Below are positions 19,515 to 28,081 of a DNA stretch of 64,000 bases, one piece after another; position 1 is the stretch's first letter; each line of letters starts with the position of its first letter. Source of the DNA: an uncultured Bacteroidales bacterium (GTDB lineage Bacteria; Bacteroidota; Bacteroidia; Bacteroidales; F082). The position numbers and the translations under genes were made by a program. The stretch covers positions 1 through 64,000 of the forward strand of contig OMYA01000008.1 of NCBI GenBank assembly GCA_900315175.1. The letters are read 5' to 3'. The notes below the pieces were generated by a model. The model had not been told where the DNA came from. It searched no databases and worked only from the letters and a program-made list of their open reading frames with translations.

Positions 19515-20510
19515 ATGCTAATTAAAAAAGTTTTTCTGGCATTGGCTTGCATGCTGCTGCTCGCAAGCTGCACCGAAAGTGCTAATAACGACGGTAAATC
19601 AAAAGGGACTCAACAAGTCGAGTCTGATATCGATAAGCCAGTTGACACATTGGATATGAACGGCTATATCAACAGAGCACGTTGGTATCTTGCCAATGAG
19701 CAGGTTGGCTACGCTATTCGTGACATCAACAGCGCCTTGTCCGTTGACGGCAAGAATATTGATGCATTGCTCGTCTTAGCTGATATTTATTATGCCTTGG
19801 GCGATCAGGATAACATTTTGCTGACATTGAACAAAGCGACGGAGATAGATCCTCTGGATTCAAGACCGTTGGTAAAATTGGCGGAGCTCAGTTTCCTTCA
19901 GGGAAATTCAGCTATGGCAAATGCATATCTTGACAAAGCATTGCAACTCAATGGCATAAATCCTCAGGCATATTATATGCGAGGGATTATTAGCATGTCG
20001 AAAAATGATACAGTTCAGGCGCTTAAACAATTCATGAAAGCGAGAAACCAGGATGATACTTTTATTGACCCGGTTCTTCAGATTGCCAGTATTTATTCGG
20101 CACAGCGTAATCCAATGGCAAAAGACTTCTATGGCTTGGCGCTACAAATGGAGCCTGATAATAATGCCATATTTTATGATTTGGCGATGTATATGCAGGA
20201 TAATGGCGAGCCTGAGAAAGCTTTGGAAATTTACGATACTTTGGATGCCAGAATGCCTGGCAGTTATCAGGTTTTGTTTAACAAAGGCTATGTGAATCTG
20301 GTTTACCTTCTTGATTATGACCAGGCTATCGTTGAGTTTGACAAAGCTCTACAAGTCAATCCAAAATCAGTGGATGCATTGCTGAACAAAGGTGTTGCAT
20401 ACGAACAAAAAGGTGATTACAAGCAAGCGAAAAGCATCTATCTCCAGATTTTGAAAGATAATCCAAATTATCAGCTGGCGATAGATGCTTTATACAGAAT
20501 AGGTGAGTGA
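19515..20510 (+). CDS. TPR-repeat lipoprotein
   Basis: 331 residues. The signal peptide ends with a lipobox (LLASC, Cys near residue 19). From residue about 48 to the end there are about eight tetratricopeptide units, such as YDQAIVEFDKALQVNPKSVDAL and LLNKGVAYEQKGDYKQAKSI. It is probably periplasmic-facing, membrane-anchored and involved in protein contacts. It lies 15 bases after recA and may be cotranscribed with it. It ends 5 bases before the stop of the convergent phosphohexomutase gene; both stop codons lie in or beside an inverted repeat. Confidence 0.82.
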   Translation: MLIKKVFLALACMLLLASCTESANNDGKSKGTQQVESDIDKPVDTLDMNGYINRARWYLANEQVGYAIRDINSALSVDGKNIDALLVLADIYYALGDQDNILLTLNKATEIDPLDSRPLVKLAELSFLQGNSAMANAYLDKALQLNGINPQAYYMRGIISMSKNDTVQALKQFMKARNQDDTFIDPVLQIASIYSAQRNPMAKDFYGLALQMEPDNNAIFYDLAMYMQDNGEPEKALEIYDTLDARMPGSYQVLFNKGYVNLVYLLDYDQAIVEFDKALQVNPKSVDALLNKGVAYEQKGDYKQAKSIYLQILKDNPNYQLAIDALYRIGE

Positions 20511-20522
20511 TTCACCTATTCT
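20496..20522. terminator. Inverted repeat across convergent stops (possible bidirectional terminator)
   Basis: Perfect 11-bp arms AGAATAGGTGA (20496-20506) and TCACCTATTCT (20512-20522) with a 5-base loop. The hairpin lies across the ends of two convergent genes. There is no strong T-run on either side, so it may block transcription only weakly or protect RNA ends. Confidence 0.55.
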
Positions 20523-22273
20523 TCCTTTGGCTCTTCTTTAGGCTCGGTAAACAATTTAGCGAGCTGTTCGAGGTTTTCGTCGAGTTCCTGCTCAACACCG
20601 GTAAGCTCATTGATGTTTTCAAGAGGCTCGTTCATGCTGAAATAGAACTTGATCTTGGGCTCTGTGCCAGAAGGTCTTACACTAACTTTAATGCCGTCTT
20701 CTGTAAAGAACTGAAGCACATCGGACTTTGGCAGGTTGATGATTGTTTCAACGCCGAAGTTCATGTCTTTGCTGATACCAAGTTTATAGTCGCGAATCTC
20801 AGTGACTTTTGAGCCAAGCAGAGTTTTGGGCGGGTCTTTTCTGAAATCAAGCATAATCTGTTTGATTTCCTCGATTCCGCTGATGCCTTTCTTGGTTAAT
20901 GAGACGAGTTTTTCGCGATACACGCCGTATTCTTTGTATATGTCTTTGAGAATCTGATACAATGTTTTGCCTTGTTCGGCTGCCCAAGAGGTGGCTTCGG
21001 CAAGCATGAAGCATGTGATGATGGCGTCTTTGTCGCGAACGAAGTCACCAACGAGGAAGCCGTAGCTTTCCTCACCGCCGCAGATGAATTTTTCATCAGG
21101 TTTGTTAAGAATCTTGTCTGCTATATACTTGAATCCGGTGAGCACATCGTAGGTCTTGACATTAAAACTATTTGCAATCTTTAACAGCAAGTCGCTGGTT
21201 ACTATAGTTTTAACTATGAATTCATTGCCGGTGAGTTTTCCCAGTTCTTCCCAGCGTGTGAGGATGTAATATGTGAGGATGTTTGCGGTCTGGTTGCCGT
21301 TGAGTAGGATGAAGTCGCCGTTGTCGTCTCTTACAGCAAGTCCTACGCGGTCTGCGTCAGGGTCTGTGGCAAGGACGAGGTCGGCTTTCATGGCTTTCGC
21401 TTTTTCAATAGCCATGTTCATTGCTGCCTTCTCCTCAGGGTTTGGAGATACTACAGTCGGGAAATTGCCATCTGTAACCATCTGCTCCTCAACAGGATAG
21501 AAGTTTTTGAATCCTGCCTTGGCGAACAATTTCGGCATTACCTGGCCGCCTGTTCCATGGATTGGAGTATAGACGAAAGAAAGGTTTTTGTGTTTTTTGA
21601 TAAGTTTTGGAGACAGCGAAAGGCTCATAACTTTATCAAGATAGATTTCATCGAAATTGTCGTCGAGCATTTCAATGAGTTTGGCGTTTCTTTTGCGTTT
21701 AACCATTGAAATGTCGGTGATTTTCTGCACTTCGGCAATGATGTTTTTGTCATGTGGAGCCACAATCTGACCGCCGTCTTCCCAATAAACCTTATATCCG
21801 TTGTATTCTTTCGGGTTGTGTGATGCAGTCACCACAATTCCTGATTGGCATTTCAGCTCGCGGATTGCGAAGGAAAGCTCTGGTGTCGGACGTAAGGCGC
21901 TGAATAAGAACACTTTAATACCGTTGGCAGTCATTACGTCTGCAGTGATTTTGGCAAATTCTTTGCTATTGTTGCGGCAGTCGTATGCTATGGCAATCTG
22001 TGGGGTTTTCATGTCGGCAAACTTCATTTTGATGTAATTTGCCAAACCTTGTGTAGCCATTGCCACTGTGTAAATGTTCATTCTGTTTGTTCCGACGCCC
22101 ATTATTCCTCTCAAACCACCTGTTCCAAATTCAAGAATGCGATAGAAGCTTTCGGTAAGTTCATTAGGGTCATTGTCAATGAGATGCTGAACTTGTTTTC
22201 TGGTTTCTTCATCGTATTGGTCTGATAACCAAGACTTTGCCTTTGCAAGTACTTCCGGAGAGATGTTGTCCAT
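20516..22273 (-). CDS. Alpha-phosphohexomutase (phosphoglucomutase/phosphomannomutase)
   Basis: A 585-residue phospho-sugar mutase of the PGM2/PgcA type. It interconverts hexose 1- and 6-phosphates through a phosphoserine. The catalytic serine loop is VVTASHNPKEYNGYKVYW, the metal loop DPDADRVG, the sugar loop GGEESYGFLVGD and the phosphate-binding loop VRPSGTEPKIKFY. All four active-site loops are intact. The product would feed glycogen synthesis (operon at 30.9-40.7 kb) and surface glycans. The C-terminus ends in a Glu-Pro-Lys rich tail. Confidence 0.93.
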   Translation of the reverse strand: MDNISPEVLAKAKSWLSDQYDEETRKQVQHLIDNDPNELTESFYRILEFGTGGLRGIMGVGTNRMNIYTVAMATQGLANYIKMKFADMKTPQIAIAYDCRNNSKEFAKITADVMTANGIKVFLFSALRPTPELSFAIRELKCQSGIVVTASHNPKEYNGYKVYWEDGGQIVAPHDKNIIAEVQKITDISMVKRKRNAKLIEMLDDNFDEIYLDKVMSLSLSPKLIKKHKNLSFVYTPIHGTGGQVMPKLFAKAGFKNFYPVEEQMVTDGNFPTVVSPNPEEKAAMNMAIEKAKAMKADLVLATDPDADRVGLAVRDDNGDFILLNGNQTANILTYYILTRWEELGKLTGNEFIVKTIVTSDLLLKIANSFNVKTYDVLTGFKYIADKILNKPDEKFICGGEESYGFLVGDFVRDKDAIITCFMLAEATSWAAEQGKTLYQILKDIYKEYGVYREKLVSLTKKGISGIEEIKQIMLDFRKDPPKTLLGSKVTEIRDYKLGISKDMNFGVETIINLPKSDVLQFFTEDGIKVSVRPSGTEPKIKFYFSMNEPLENINELTGVEQELDENLEQLAKLFTEPKEEPKEE

Positions 22274-22284
22274 AATGCAATATT

Positions 22285-23292
22285 TTAGTTACTAATTTTT
22301 TTGTCTTTATTATCAACTGCAAATTTATATAAAAAAGTGATACCGAGCGACTCTTTGAACTGAAGAATTGGTTTTTGTTGGTTGTCAACTGTAAATTTTA
22401 CGTTGTCGTCATAAATCAAATGGACGTTGATAATCGTTGATATACTTTTACTTACAGTGAATTTTATGCCTGTTTCCCAATCCACGTCAATATTCCAACG
22501 ATTGGAACGGTTAACGTCCATATAGTTGTTGTAAAGGTTAAGATTTGAGAAAATACTGACATTGTTTTTGAACTCCTGCTTGTATTTTATCAAAATATTG
22601 AAGCCGAGCTCGGCAAGAAATCTCTTTCCTGGAATCCAGGTACTGTCGCCCTCAACGATGTTCCAATAACCGGCTTCGACGCCGAAAGAGCCTTTGTCGG
22701 CAAGTATCTGGTCGTTGACAAATGTGAGCTTTCCTGCAGCGGGACTCATGAAAATACTTACAATATCATGAATGTTGTATGTGTAACCTATTGATATTGT
22801 TAGATATGCAGGTGCGAAAAACTTTGAGATGGGAATGGAATCGTTAGGATAACGATAACCATTTGTAAACTGTGTTTTTAACATTGTTAACGCAGTAAAT
22901 GTGAGGTTTTTCTTGTTGTTGTGGGTCATAGTCATCGCAAGTTCCAAACGGTCCTCGGTTTTTTCGAATCTTTTGCTTTTCGGAAAACTCTGCGCGCCAT
23001 ACATGAAAAGACCGGTCGTTACGTAATTGAACAAGCTCCTGTTGTACGTGTATTTGAAATTCGCCGAAGCTTTCCCACTCATATTGCTTTCACCACCGGC
23101 AGCCCAATATGTAATAGCTAACTGATTAACAGTCAATCCAACAGTCCCTTCAAGCATATGCCAATTAACCCTATTTTCGTTAGCAATAGTGTCCTGTGAC
23201 AGACATCTATCCGGATTTAAAAACAAAAACACAAATAGCATGCCTGCGGCTAATACATTGATTATCTTCAAATTAGCTTTGAATATTGGCAT
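22285..23292 (-). CDS. DUF3078 family outer-membrane-like protein
   Basis: About 335 residues. A signal peptide (hydrophobic residues about 10-27) is followed by the DUF3078 opening VNWHMLEGTVGLTVNQLAIT and then alternating beta-strand sequence ending FLYKF, consistent with a small outer-membrane beta-barrel. The function is unknown; the family is widespread in Bacteroidota. ATG at 23292 is taken in preference to GTG at 23316, which lies inside an inverted repeat upstream. It follows the divergent DUF1963 gene's control region. Confidence 0.75.
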   Translation of the reverse strand: MPIFKANLKIINVLAAGMLFVFLFLNPDRCLSQDTIANENRVNWHMLEGTVGLTVNQLAITYWAAGGESNMSGKASANFKYTYNRSLFNYVTTGLFMYGAQSFPKSKRFEKTEDRLELAMTMTHNNKKNLTFTALTMLKTQFTNGYRYPNDSIPISKFFAPAYLTISIGYTYNIHDIVSIFMSPAAGKLTFVNDQILADKGSFGVEAGYWNIVEGDSTWIPGKRFLAELGFNILIKYKQEFKNNVSIFSNLNLYNNYMDVNRSNRWNIDVDWETGIKFTVSKSISTIINVHLIYDDNVKFTVDNQQKPILQFKESLGITFLYKFAVDNKDKKISN

Positions 23293-23309
23293 TTTAACAA
23301 AAATAAAGA

Positions 23310-23338
23310 TTTGCACTCGCTTTTCAAGTGCAAAATTA
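23310..23338. promoter_or_regulatory. Operator-like inverted repeat in divergent control region
   Basis: Perfect 8-bp arms TTTGCACT (23310-23317) and AGTGCAAA (23327-23334). The right arm overlaps a minus-strand -7 element TAATTTTG (23338-23331) for the DUF3078 gene. A plus-strand -7 element TATATTTG follows at 23351-23358. This is a candidate regulator site for either gene. Confidence 0.4.
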
Positions 23339-23372
23339 CAATATATTAATTATATTTGCAAAAAATTATTGT

Positions 23373-23990
23373 ATGGATTCTATAAAAATTTGTTTTGAAA
23401 AATCAGACGACGACCTTTTCATGAAGAGTAAGTGGTTGGGGAATCCTGATGTGCCGCAAAACTTTGATGTTCCTGACGATTTGACATTTATTTGCCAAAT
23501 AAGATGTGATGAGATTGCAAAGTTTGATGAGGAAAACTTGCTCCCTCACAAGGGGATGTTGTATTTTTTCGCTGCAATCGATTATTATTTCGGGCATTTC
23601 GATGCGTATTATCCCGTGGATTTTTATTGGAATAATGATGATGTCAAGGTTTTTTATGTGGAAGATATTGAAAACCAGACGTTTGAACAAGTGGTTTTTG
23701 TTGATGATGACAATCAGCCTGTAGCTTTGAAAGAGTTAAAAATCACTTTTGCGAAGGCTGGAGCACTTTGTGATGGAAATAAAATGCTCGGTGAACCATA
23801 TAATCGGGAATGGGAAGATTGGGATGAGCCGTATGATGGTTGGATTGAGCTTTTACAAGTCGATTCTGATGATTATGATGAATGCAATTTGAATTTTATT
23901 GACTGGGGAATGCTGCATATTTTAATAAATTGTAATGATTTGAAAAACAAAGATTTCACCAATGTCACTTCGTGTATTTGTTCAACATAA
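23373..23990 (+). CDS. DUF1963 (YwqG-like) protein
   Basis: About 205 residues. Trp/Tyr/Asp-rich sequence with KWLGNPDVPQ near the start, LTFICQIRCDEIAKFD and GMLYFFAAIDYYFG in the middle, and a closing NFIDWGMLHILINCNDLKN. These match the DUF1963/YwqG family, a structurally defined fold of unknown function in which the C-terminal segment resembles CDLQFGDSGMLYFFI repeats of cytosolic proteins. ATG at 23373 is preferred because it follows the -7 element TATATTTG at 23351. It is probably cotranscribed with the small acidic gene 6 bases downstream. Confidence 0.78.
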   Translation: MDSIKICFEKSDDDLFMKSKWLGNPDVPQNFDVPDDLTFICQIRCDEIAKFDEENLLPHKGMLYFFAAIDYYFGHFDAYYPVDFYWNNDDVKVFYVEDIENQTFEQVVFVDDDNQPVALKELKITFAKAGALCDGNKMLGEPYNREWEDWDEPYDGWIELLQVDSDDYDECNLNFIDWGMLHILINCNDLKNKDFTNVTSCICST

Positions 23991-23996
23991 AAAGAT

Positions 23997-24263
23997 ATGA
24001 AAAAAACTTTTCACGACGAGTATGAGGAGCAGGATTTTGAAGTGGAAATTCCTGACGAATTATACAAAAAGGCATACGAAAAGAATGATTCTGATGCCTT
24101 GTATGAGATAGGAATAATTTTAGAAACCGAAACCGAGATTTCGCTTGCCGCTGTTGCTGAAATCATGGAGGAAGCATATGCTGACGGTGAAGGAAGCCAG
24201 GATGCATACGAATGGCTGTTGGATTACCGTCATCCTGATGGCGGCTATGATGCTTGGGCTTAG
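23997..24263 (+). CDS. Small acidic hypothetical protein
   Basis: 88 residues with a strongly acidic composition (Asp/Glu about one third). The sequence DALYEIGIILETETEISLAA followed by a DGEGSQDAYEWLLDYRHPDGG segment resembles one helical hairpin of Sel1/TPR type, but one unit is not enough to be sure. It lies 6 bases after the DUF1963 gene, so a partner role is possible. It overlaps the 3' end of uvrA by 4 bases on the other strand. Confidence 0.6.
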   Translation: MKKTFHDEYEEQDFEVEIPDELYKKAYEKNDSDALYEIGIILETETEISLAAVAEIMEEAYADGEGSQDAYEWLLDYRHPDGGYDAWA

Positions 24264-27046
24264 CTCAGCTTCTTAGCTAAAACTTCAGCGGTGTAGCTTT
24301 CCTTGCATTTTGCCAGATCTTCTGGAGTGCCAGCAAACACTAAGTATCCGCCTTTATCTCCACCTTCCGGACCGAGGTCGATTATCCAGTCCGCTGTCTT
24401 TATCACGTCAGGGTCGTGCTCTATGACGATGAGCGAATGTCCGTTGTTTATCAATGCCTCAAAAGCTTTCAAAAGTTTGTTGACATCGTGGAAGTGCAAG
24501 CCTGTAGTTGGCTCGTCGAAGATGAAAAGAGTGGGTCTCTCATTCGTTCCGTTGACTAAGAACGATGCCAGTTTGATGCGTTGAGCCTCACCGCCCGATA
24601 GGGTTGATGAAGGTTGTCCCATCTTGAGGTAGCCAAGTCCTACATCTTGTAAAGGTTTGAGCTTCAATACAATACGGTCAGTAATGTTTTTATATTCATT
24701 TGGCTGACCGAAGAATTCTATAGCTTCGTTAACGCTCATCTCGAGGATGTCGAAGATGTTTTTGTCGAGGAATTTTATCTCGAGGGCTTCTTCTTTATAG
24801 CGTTTACCGTGGCAGACGTCGCATTCCAGGTAAACATCGGCCATGAATTGCATCTCCACTTTGAGGATTCCTTCGCCTTCACAATTGTCGCAGCGGCCTC
24901 CCGGGACGTTAAATGAGAAATAACCGGCTTTGTTGCCGCGCATTTTAGCAAGTTTCTGCTCTGCAAACAGTGCTCTTATATCATCAAATGCTTTTACGTA
25001 AGTCACTGGGTTTGAACGCGTTGACTTGCCGATAGGGTTCTGGTCTATCATCTCTATCGACTGAATTGCTTGAATGCTTCCGTGCATCGTGCCGAATGAT
25101 CCGGTTTTATCAGCTGTGCCGCCGAAATGCTTCTTTAGCGAAGTGTAAATGATGTTGTTCACAAGCGATGACTTGCCTGAACCGCTGACACCTGTCACGA
25201 CAGTGAGCACATTCAAAGGTATTTTGACGTTGATATTCTTGAGGTTATGCTCAAGGCAACCGCAAAACTCGATTGAATTGTTCCATTTGCGGCGATATTT
25301 GGGCACTGGAATTTCCATTTTGCCAGTGATATATTGAGCGGTAAGCGATTTGCCACTTTTCTCCATGGCTTTGATATCACCTTGGAATACCAGCTCGCCT
25401 CCGAAACGACCGGCATACGGCCCGATGTCGACAATCTGGTCGGCTGCACGGATGATTTCTTCGTCATGTTCGACAACGATAACTGTGTTCCCGATATCGC
25501 GTAGGCGTCTTAATACTTTTATAAGTTGTTGAGTGTCACGGGAATGAAGGCCAATGCTTGGTTCGTCAAGGATGTATGTCGAGCCGACAAGGCTGCTGCC
25601 GAGAGATGTCGCCAAATTGATTCTTTGTGCTTCACCGCCCGAAAGTGTGTTGGATGCACGGTTCAATGTCAAATAGCCGAGACCGACTTCAATCAAAAAT
25701 CCGATGCGGTTTTTGATTTCGACGAGAAGTCTTTCAACAATGGAACTCTCTGATTCTGAGAGCTTTATGTTGTTAAAAAACTTTTGCAGCTCACTGATGG
25801 ACATTGTTGCCAAGTCGGTGATGCTTTTGCCGTTTATTTTTACATAGTTAGCTTCGGGACGCAGCCTTTTTCCGTGACAATCGGGGCAGGTGGTTTTGCC
25901 GCGATAACGCGACAGCATCACGCGATACTGAATCTTATATGATTGATTTTCAACGTCTTTGAAGAAATCATTAATGCCCATGAAATACTTATTGCCCTTC
26001 CATAGCGTCTCTTTTTGTTCTTCAGAAAGTTCGAAATATGGTTTGTGGACTGGAAAGTCAAAATAATGCGCTTTGTTTACGAGTTCGTCGCGGAACCAGC
26101 TCATTTTATCACCTCGCCAGCAGGCAATGGCGTTGTCGTAAACCGACAGTGACTTGTCGGGAACAACCAGATCCTCGTCGATTCCGATGATTGTGCCGAA
26201 TCCTTCGCAGGTCTTGCAGGCACCGAAAGGGTTGTTAAAAGCAAAAAGATGAGTGGTAGGCGGCTCAAAAGTGATGCCATCTGCTTCAAAACGCGATGAA
26301 AAAGAGAATTCCTGGTCGTCTACCAAGATTATGCAAGTGTCTTTGCCTTCATACAAAGCTGTCTGGACCGAATCTGAAAGCTGACCGATAAGCACTGAAG
26401 AGTCTTTGCTGACTTTCAAGCGGTCAACCATGATGCGGACGTCTTTCGGTTTGTCTTTGCCTTTTTCTTTGAGATAGTCCTCAATTCTAATAGCTTTGCC
26501 TTTGACAATCAATCTGTTAAAACCTTGTTGGAGAAGTATGTTCAGGTGTTCCTCTAGTGTTCTGCCTTCTGGGATGACTATAGGGGCTAGGATATATACG
26601 GCTTTGCCTGTTTGTTCGAGAATAAAATCAACGATATCGCTCACCTGATTGCGTTTCACTTCCTTGCCAGAGACTGGCGAATATGTTTTTCCGATTCTGG
26701 CATAGAGAAGCTTGAGATATTCATATATTTCAGTGGTAGTCCCTACAGTTGAACGCGGGTTGCTCGTCATGGTGCGCTGCTGAATGGCGATGGCAGGCGA
26801 GAGGCCGGTTATCAAATCCACGTCAGGTTTGCTGAGACGCCCCATAAACTGGCGGGCATAAGCACTCAAACTCTCAACATATCGTCTCTGACCTTCGGCA
26901 TATATCGTGTCGAAAGCCAATGACGACTTCCCTGAGCCAGACAAGCCTGTTATCACAATGAGTTTGTTCTTTGGAATGCTTAAGTCAATGTTTTTCAAGT
27001 TGTTGACTCTCGCACCGTGGATTTCTAGATTCTCTAATTTATTCAT
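24260..27046 (-). CDS. uvrA: Excinuclease ABC subunit A (UvrA)
   Basis: About 928 residues, normal for UvrA. In nucleotide excision repair the dimer finds lesions and loads UvrB. Two ABC ATPase halves are visible: Walker [13 protein letters not shown] and [13 protein letters not shown], signatures [16 protein letters not shown] and [15 protein letters not shown]. Zinc modules include [24 protein letters not shown] and [11 protein letters not shown] at 27046 is chosen over an upstream TTG. It stands alone on the minus strand with an AT-rich upstream region shared with the divergent sigma factor gene. Confidence 0.97.
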   Translation of the reverse strand: MNKLENLEIHGARVNNLKNIDLSIPKNKLIVITGLSGSGKSSLAFDTIYAEGQRRYVESLSAYARQFMGRLSKPDVDLITGLSPAIAIQQRTMTSNPRSTVGTTTEIYEYLKLLYARIGKTYSPVSGKEVKRNQVSDIVDFILEQTGKAVYILAPIVIPEGRTLEEHLNILLQQGFNRLIVKGKAIRIEDYLKEKGKDKPKDVRIMVDRLKVSKDSSVLIGQLSDSVQTALYEGKDTCIILVDDQEFSFSSRFEADGITFEPPTTHLFAFNNPFGACKTCEGFGTIIGIDEDLVVPDKSLSVYDNAIACWRGDKMSWFRDELVNKAHYFDFPVHKPYFELSEEQKETLWKGNKYFMGINDFFKDVENQSYKIQYRVMLSRYRGKTTCPDCHGKRLRPEANYVKINGKSITDLATMSISELQKFFNNIKLSESESSIVERLLVEIKNRIGFLIEVGLGYLTLNRASNTLSGGEAQRINLATSLGSSLVGSTYILDEPSIGLHSRDTQQLIKVLRRLRDIGNTVIVVEHDEEIIRAADQIVDIGPYAGRFGGELVFQGDIKAMEKSGKSLTAQYITGKMEIPVPKYRRKWNNSIEFCGCLEHNLKNINVKIPLNVLTVVTGVSGSGKSSLVNNIIYTSLKKHFGGTADKTGSFGTMHGSIQAIQSIEMIDQNPIGKSTRSNPVTYVKAFDDIRALFAEQKLAKMRGNKAGYFSFNVPGGRCDNCEGEGILKVEMQFMADVYLECDVCHGKRYKEEALEIKFLDKNIFDILEMSVNEAIEFFGQPNEYKNITDRIVLKLKPLQDVGLGYLKMGQPSSTLSGGEAQRIKLASFLVNGTNERPTLFIFDEPTTGLHFHDVNKLLKAFEALINNGHSLIVIEHDPDVIKTADWIIDLGPEGGDKGGYLVFAGTPEDLAKCKESYTAEVLAKKLS

Positions 27047-27117
27047 CTGCAACTAATATACTTCAAAAAAATTGCACGAAAATACAAAAAAAAATGGCAT
27101 CGTATTAAAAAATGTTG

Positions 27118-27125
27118 TACATTTG
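27118..27125 (+). promoter_or_regulatory. -7 element for the sigma factor gene
   Basis: TACATTTG, followed by C, about 105 bases before the start codon. It implies a leader of roughly 95 bases that includes AGGAGAGACG, not next to the ATG, and GGGGGA directly before it. Confidence 0.55.
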
Positions 27126-27229
27126 CAAAAATTTTGACACTAAATATTGTTCAACCAATAAAATTATAGGAGAGACGCTATAGAAAATTTTTACCCTTTT
27201 TGATTGTATAACCTAAAAAAGGGGGACTA

Positions 27230-27817
27230 ATGTCTGAAATATTAAACGATAGAGAACTGGTGCTGCGTTATCAGAATGGTGATGTGGCGAGTTTCGAAGT
27301 ATTGGTTGACCGTTACCAGAATAAAGTTTTTTCGTACATTGCTATGCTTGTCAAGGATAAGCAGCTCGCTGATGATATTTTTCAGGACACTTTTTTGAAG
27401 ATTATCAGAACGATCAAGGCGGGAGCATACAAAGAAGAGGGCAAGTTCATACAGTTCGCGATGCGTATCGCGCACAACCTTATTATAGATTATTTCCGCA
27501 AGGCAAAGCGTCTGCCAATGGTGGATCCGGCAAAGGAAGACTATGATATGCTTGACAATGCGAGGTTCACCGACCCTTCGATAGAAGAGCAGATCATCAC
27601 AGATCAGATTCACGACGACATTCGCAAGATGATAGAATATCTTCCGGAAGAGCAACGTGAGGTTCTCAATATGAGAATGTATGCCGACATGTCGTTCAAG
27701 GAGATTGCCGACATTACAAATGTGAGTATCAATACTGCTCTCGGACGAATGCGCTATGCGTTGATTAATCTTCGTAAGATGGCTAAAACAAAGAACCTGC
27801 AGCTGACGTTAAGATAA
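27230..27817 (+). CDS. Sigma-70 family (ECF-type) RNA polymerase sigma factor
   Basis: 195 residues with the two-domain ECF layout. Region 2 is residues about 20-90 (FEVLVDRYQNKVFSYIAMLV, then DDIFQDTFLKIIR as the core-binding/-10 region). Region 4 is residues about 130-190 (EYLPEEQREVLNMRMYADMS, then FKEIADITNVSINTALGRMR as the helix-turn-helix). No anti-sigma gene follows, unlike FecI/FecR or SigW/RsiW pairs, so control is probably at expression level. A GGGGGA stretch precedes the ATG. The downstream genes (a small protein and a GreB-like factor) also touch RNA polymerase. Confidence 0.9.
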   Translation: MSEILNDRELVLRYQNGDVASFEVLVDRYQNKVFSYIAMLVKDKQLADDIFQDTFLKIIRTIKAGAYKEEGKFIQFAMRIAHNLIIDYFRKAKRLPMVDPAKEDYDMLDNARFTDPSIEEQIITDQIHDDIRKMIEYLPEEQREVLNMRMYADMSFKEIADITNVSINTALGRMRYALINLRKMAKTKNLQLTLR

Positions 27818-27910
27818 TTGTTAAAATTTTTTAACTTTTTTTTCACAGTTGTAAAATAAAAGAATGTTAATAGGCGTTAAGATTTCAAAAATAAACGAAA
27901 TCGAGTGCCT

Positions 27911-28081
27911 ATGGGTTTAATTTCTACACTGTTATTTGAAGATGAGGTCAAAGAGGCGTTATGTGATATGTGCGCCGACATGAAACCGAGCCGCAGGGCT
28001 TTAAACAACATTCTTCAATTTGCCGCCACTTACGATTGTGTAAGTACAAAATTCGGTGCGGTTGACCTTATGCTTAACTGA
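27911..28081 (+). CDS. 56-residue small protein coupled to the GreB-Nudix gene
   Basis: A reading frame of 57 codons including stop. It starts with ATG at 27911 (MGLISTLLFEDEVKEALCDM) and ends with TGA at 28079-28081, sharing one base with the ATG of the next gene (TGATG), so the two are probably translationally coupled. It has two Cys in a CDMCADM motif and a basic helix KPSRRALNNILQFAATYD. I do not recognise a family. The clean coding pattern and stop/start overlap support a real gene. Confidence 0.6.
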   Translation: MGLISTLLFEDEVKEALCDMCADMKPSRRALNNILQFAATYDCVSTKFGAVDLMLN

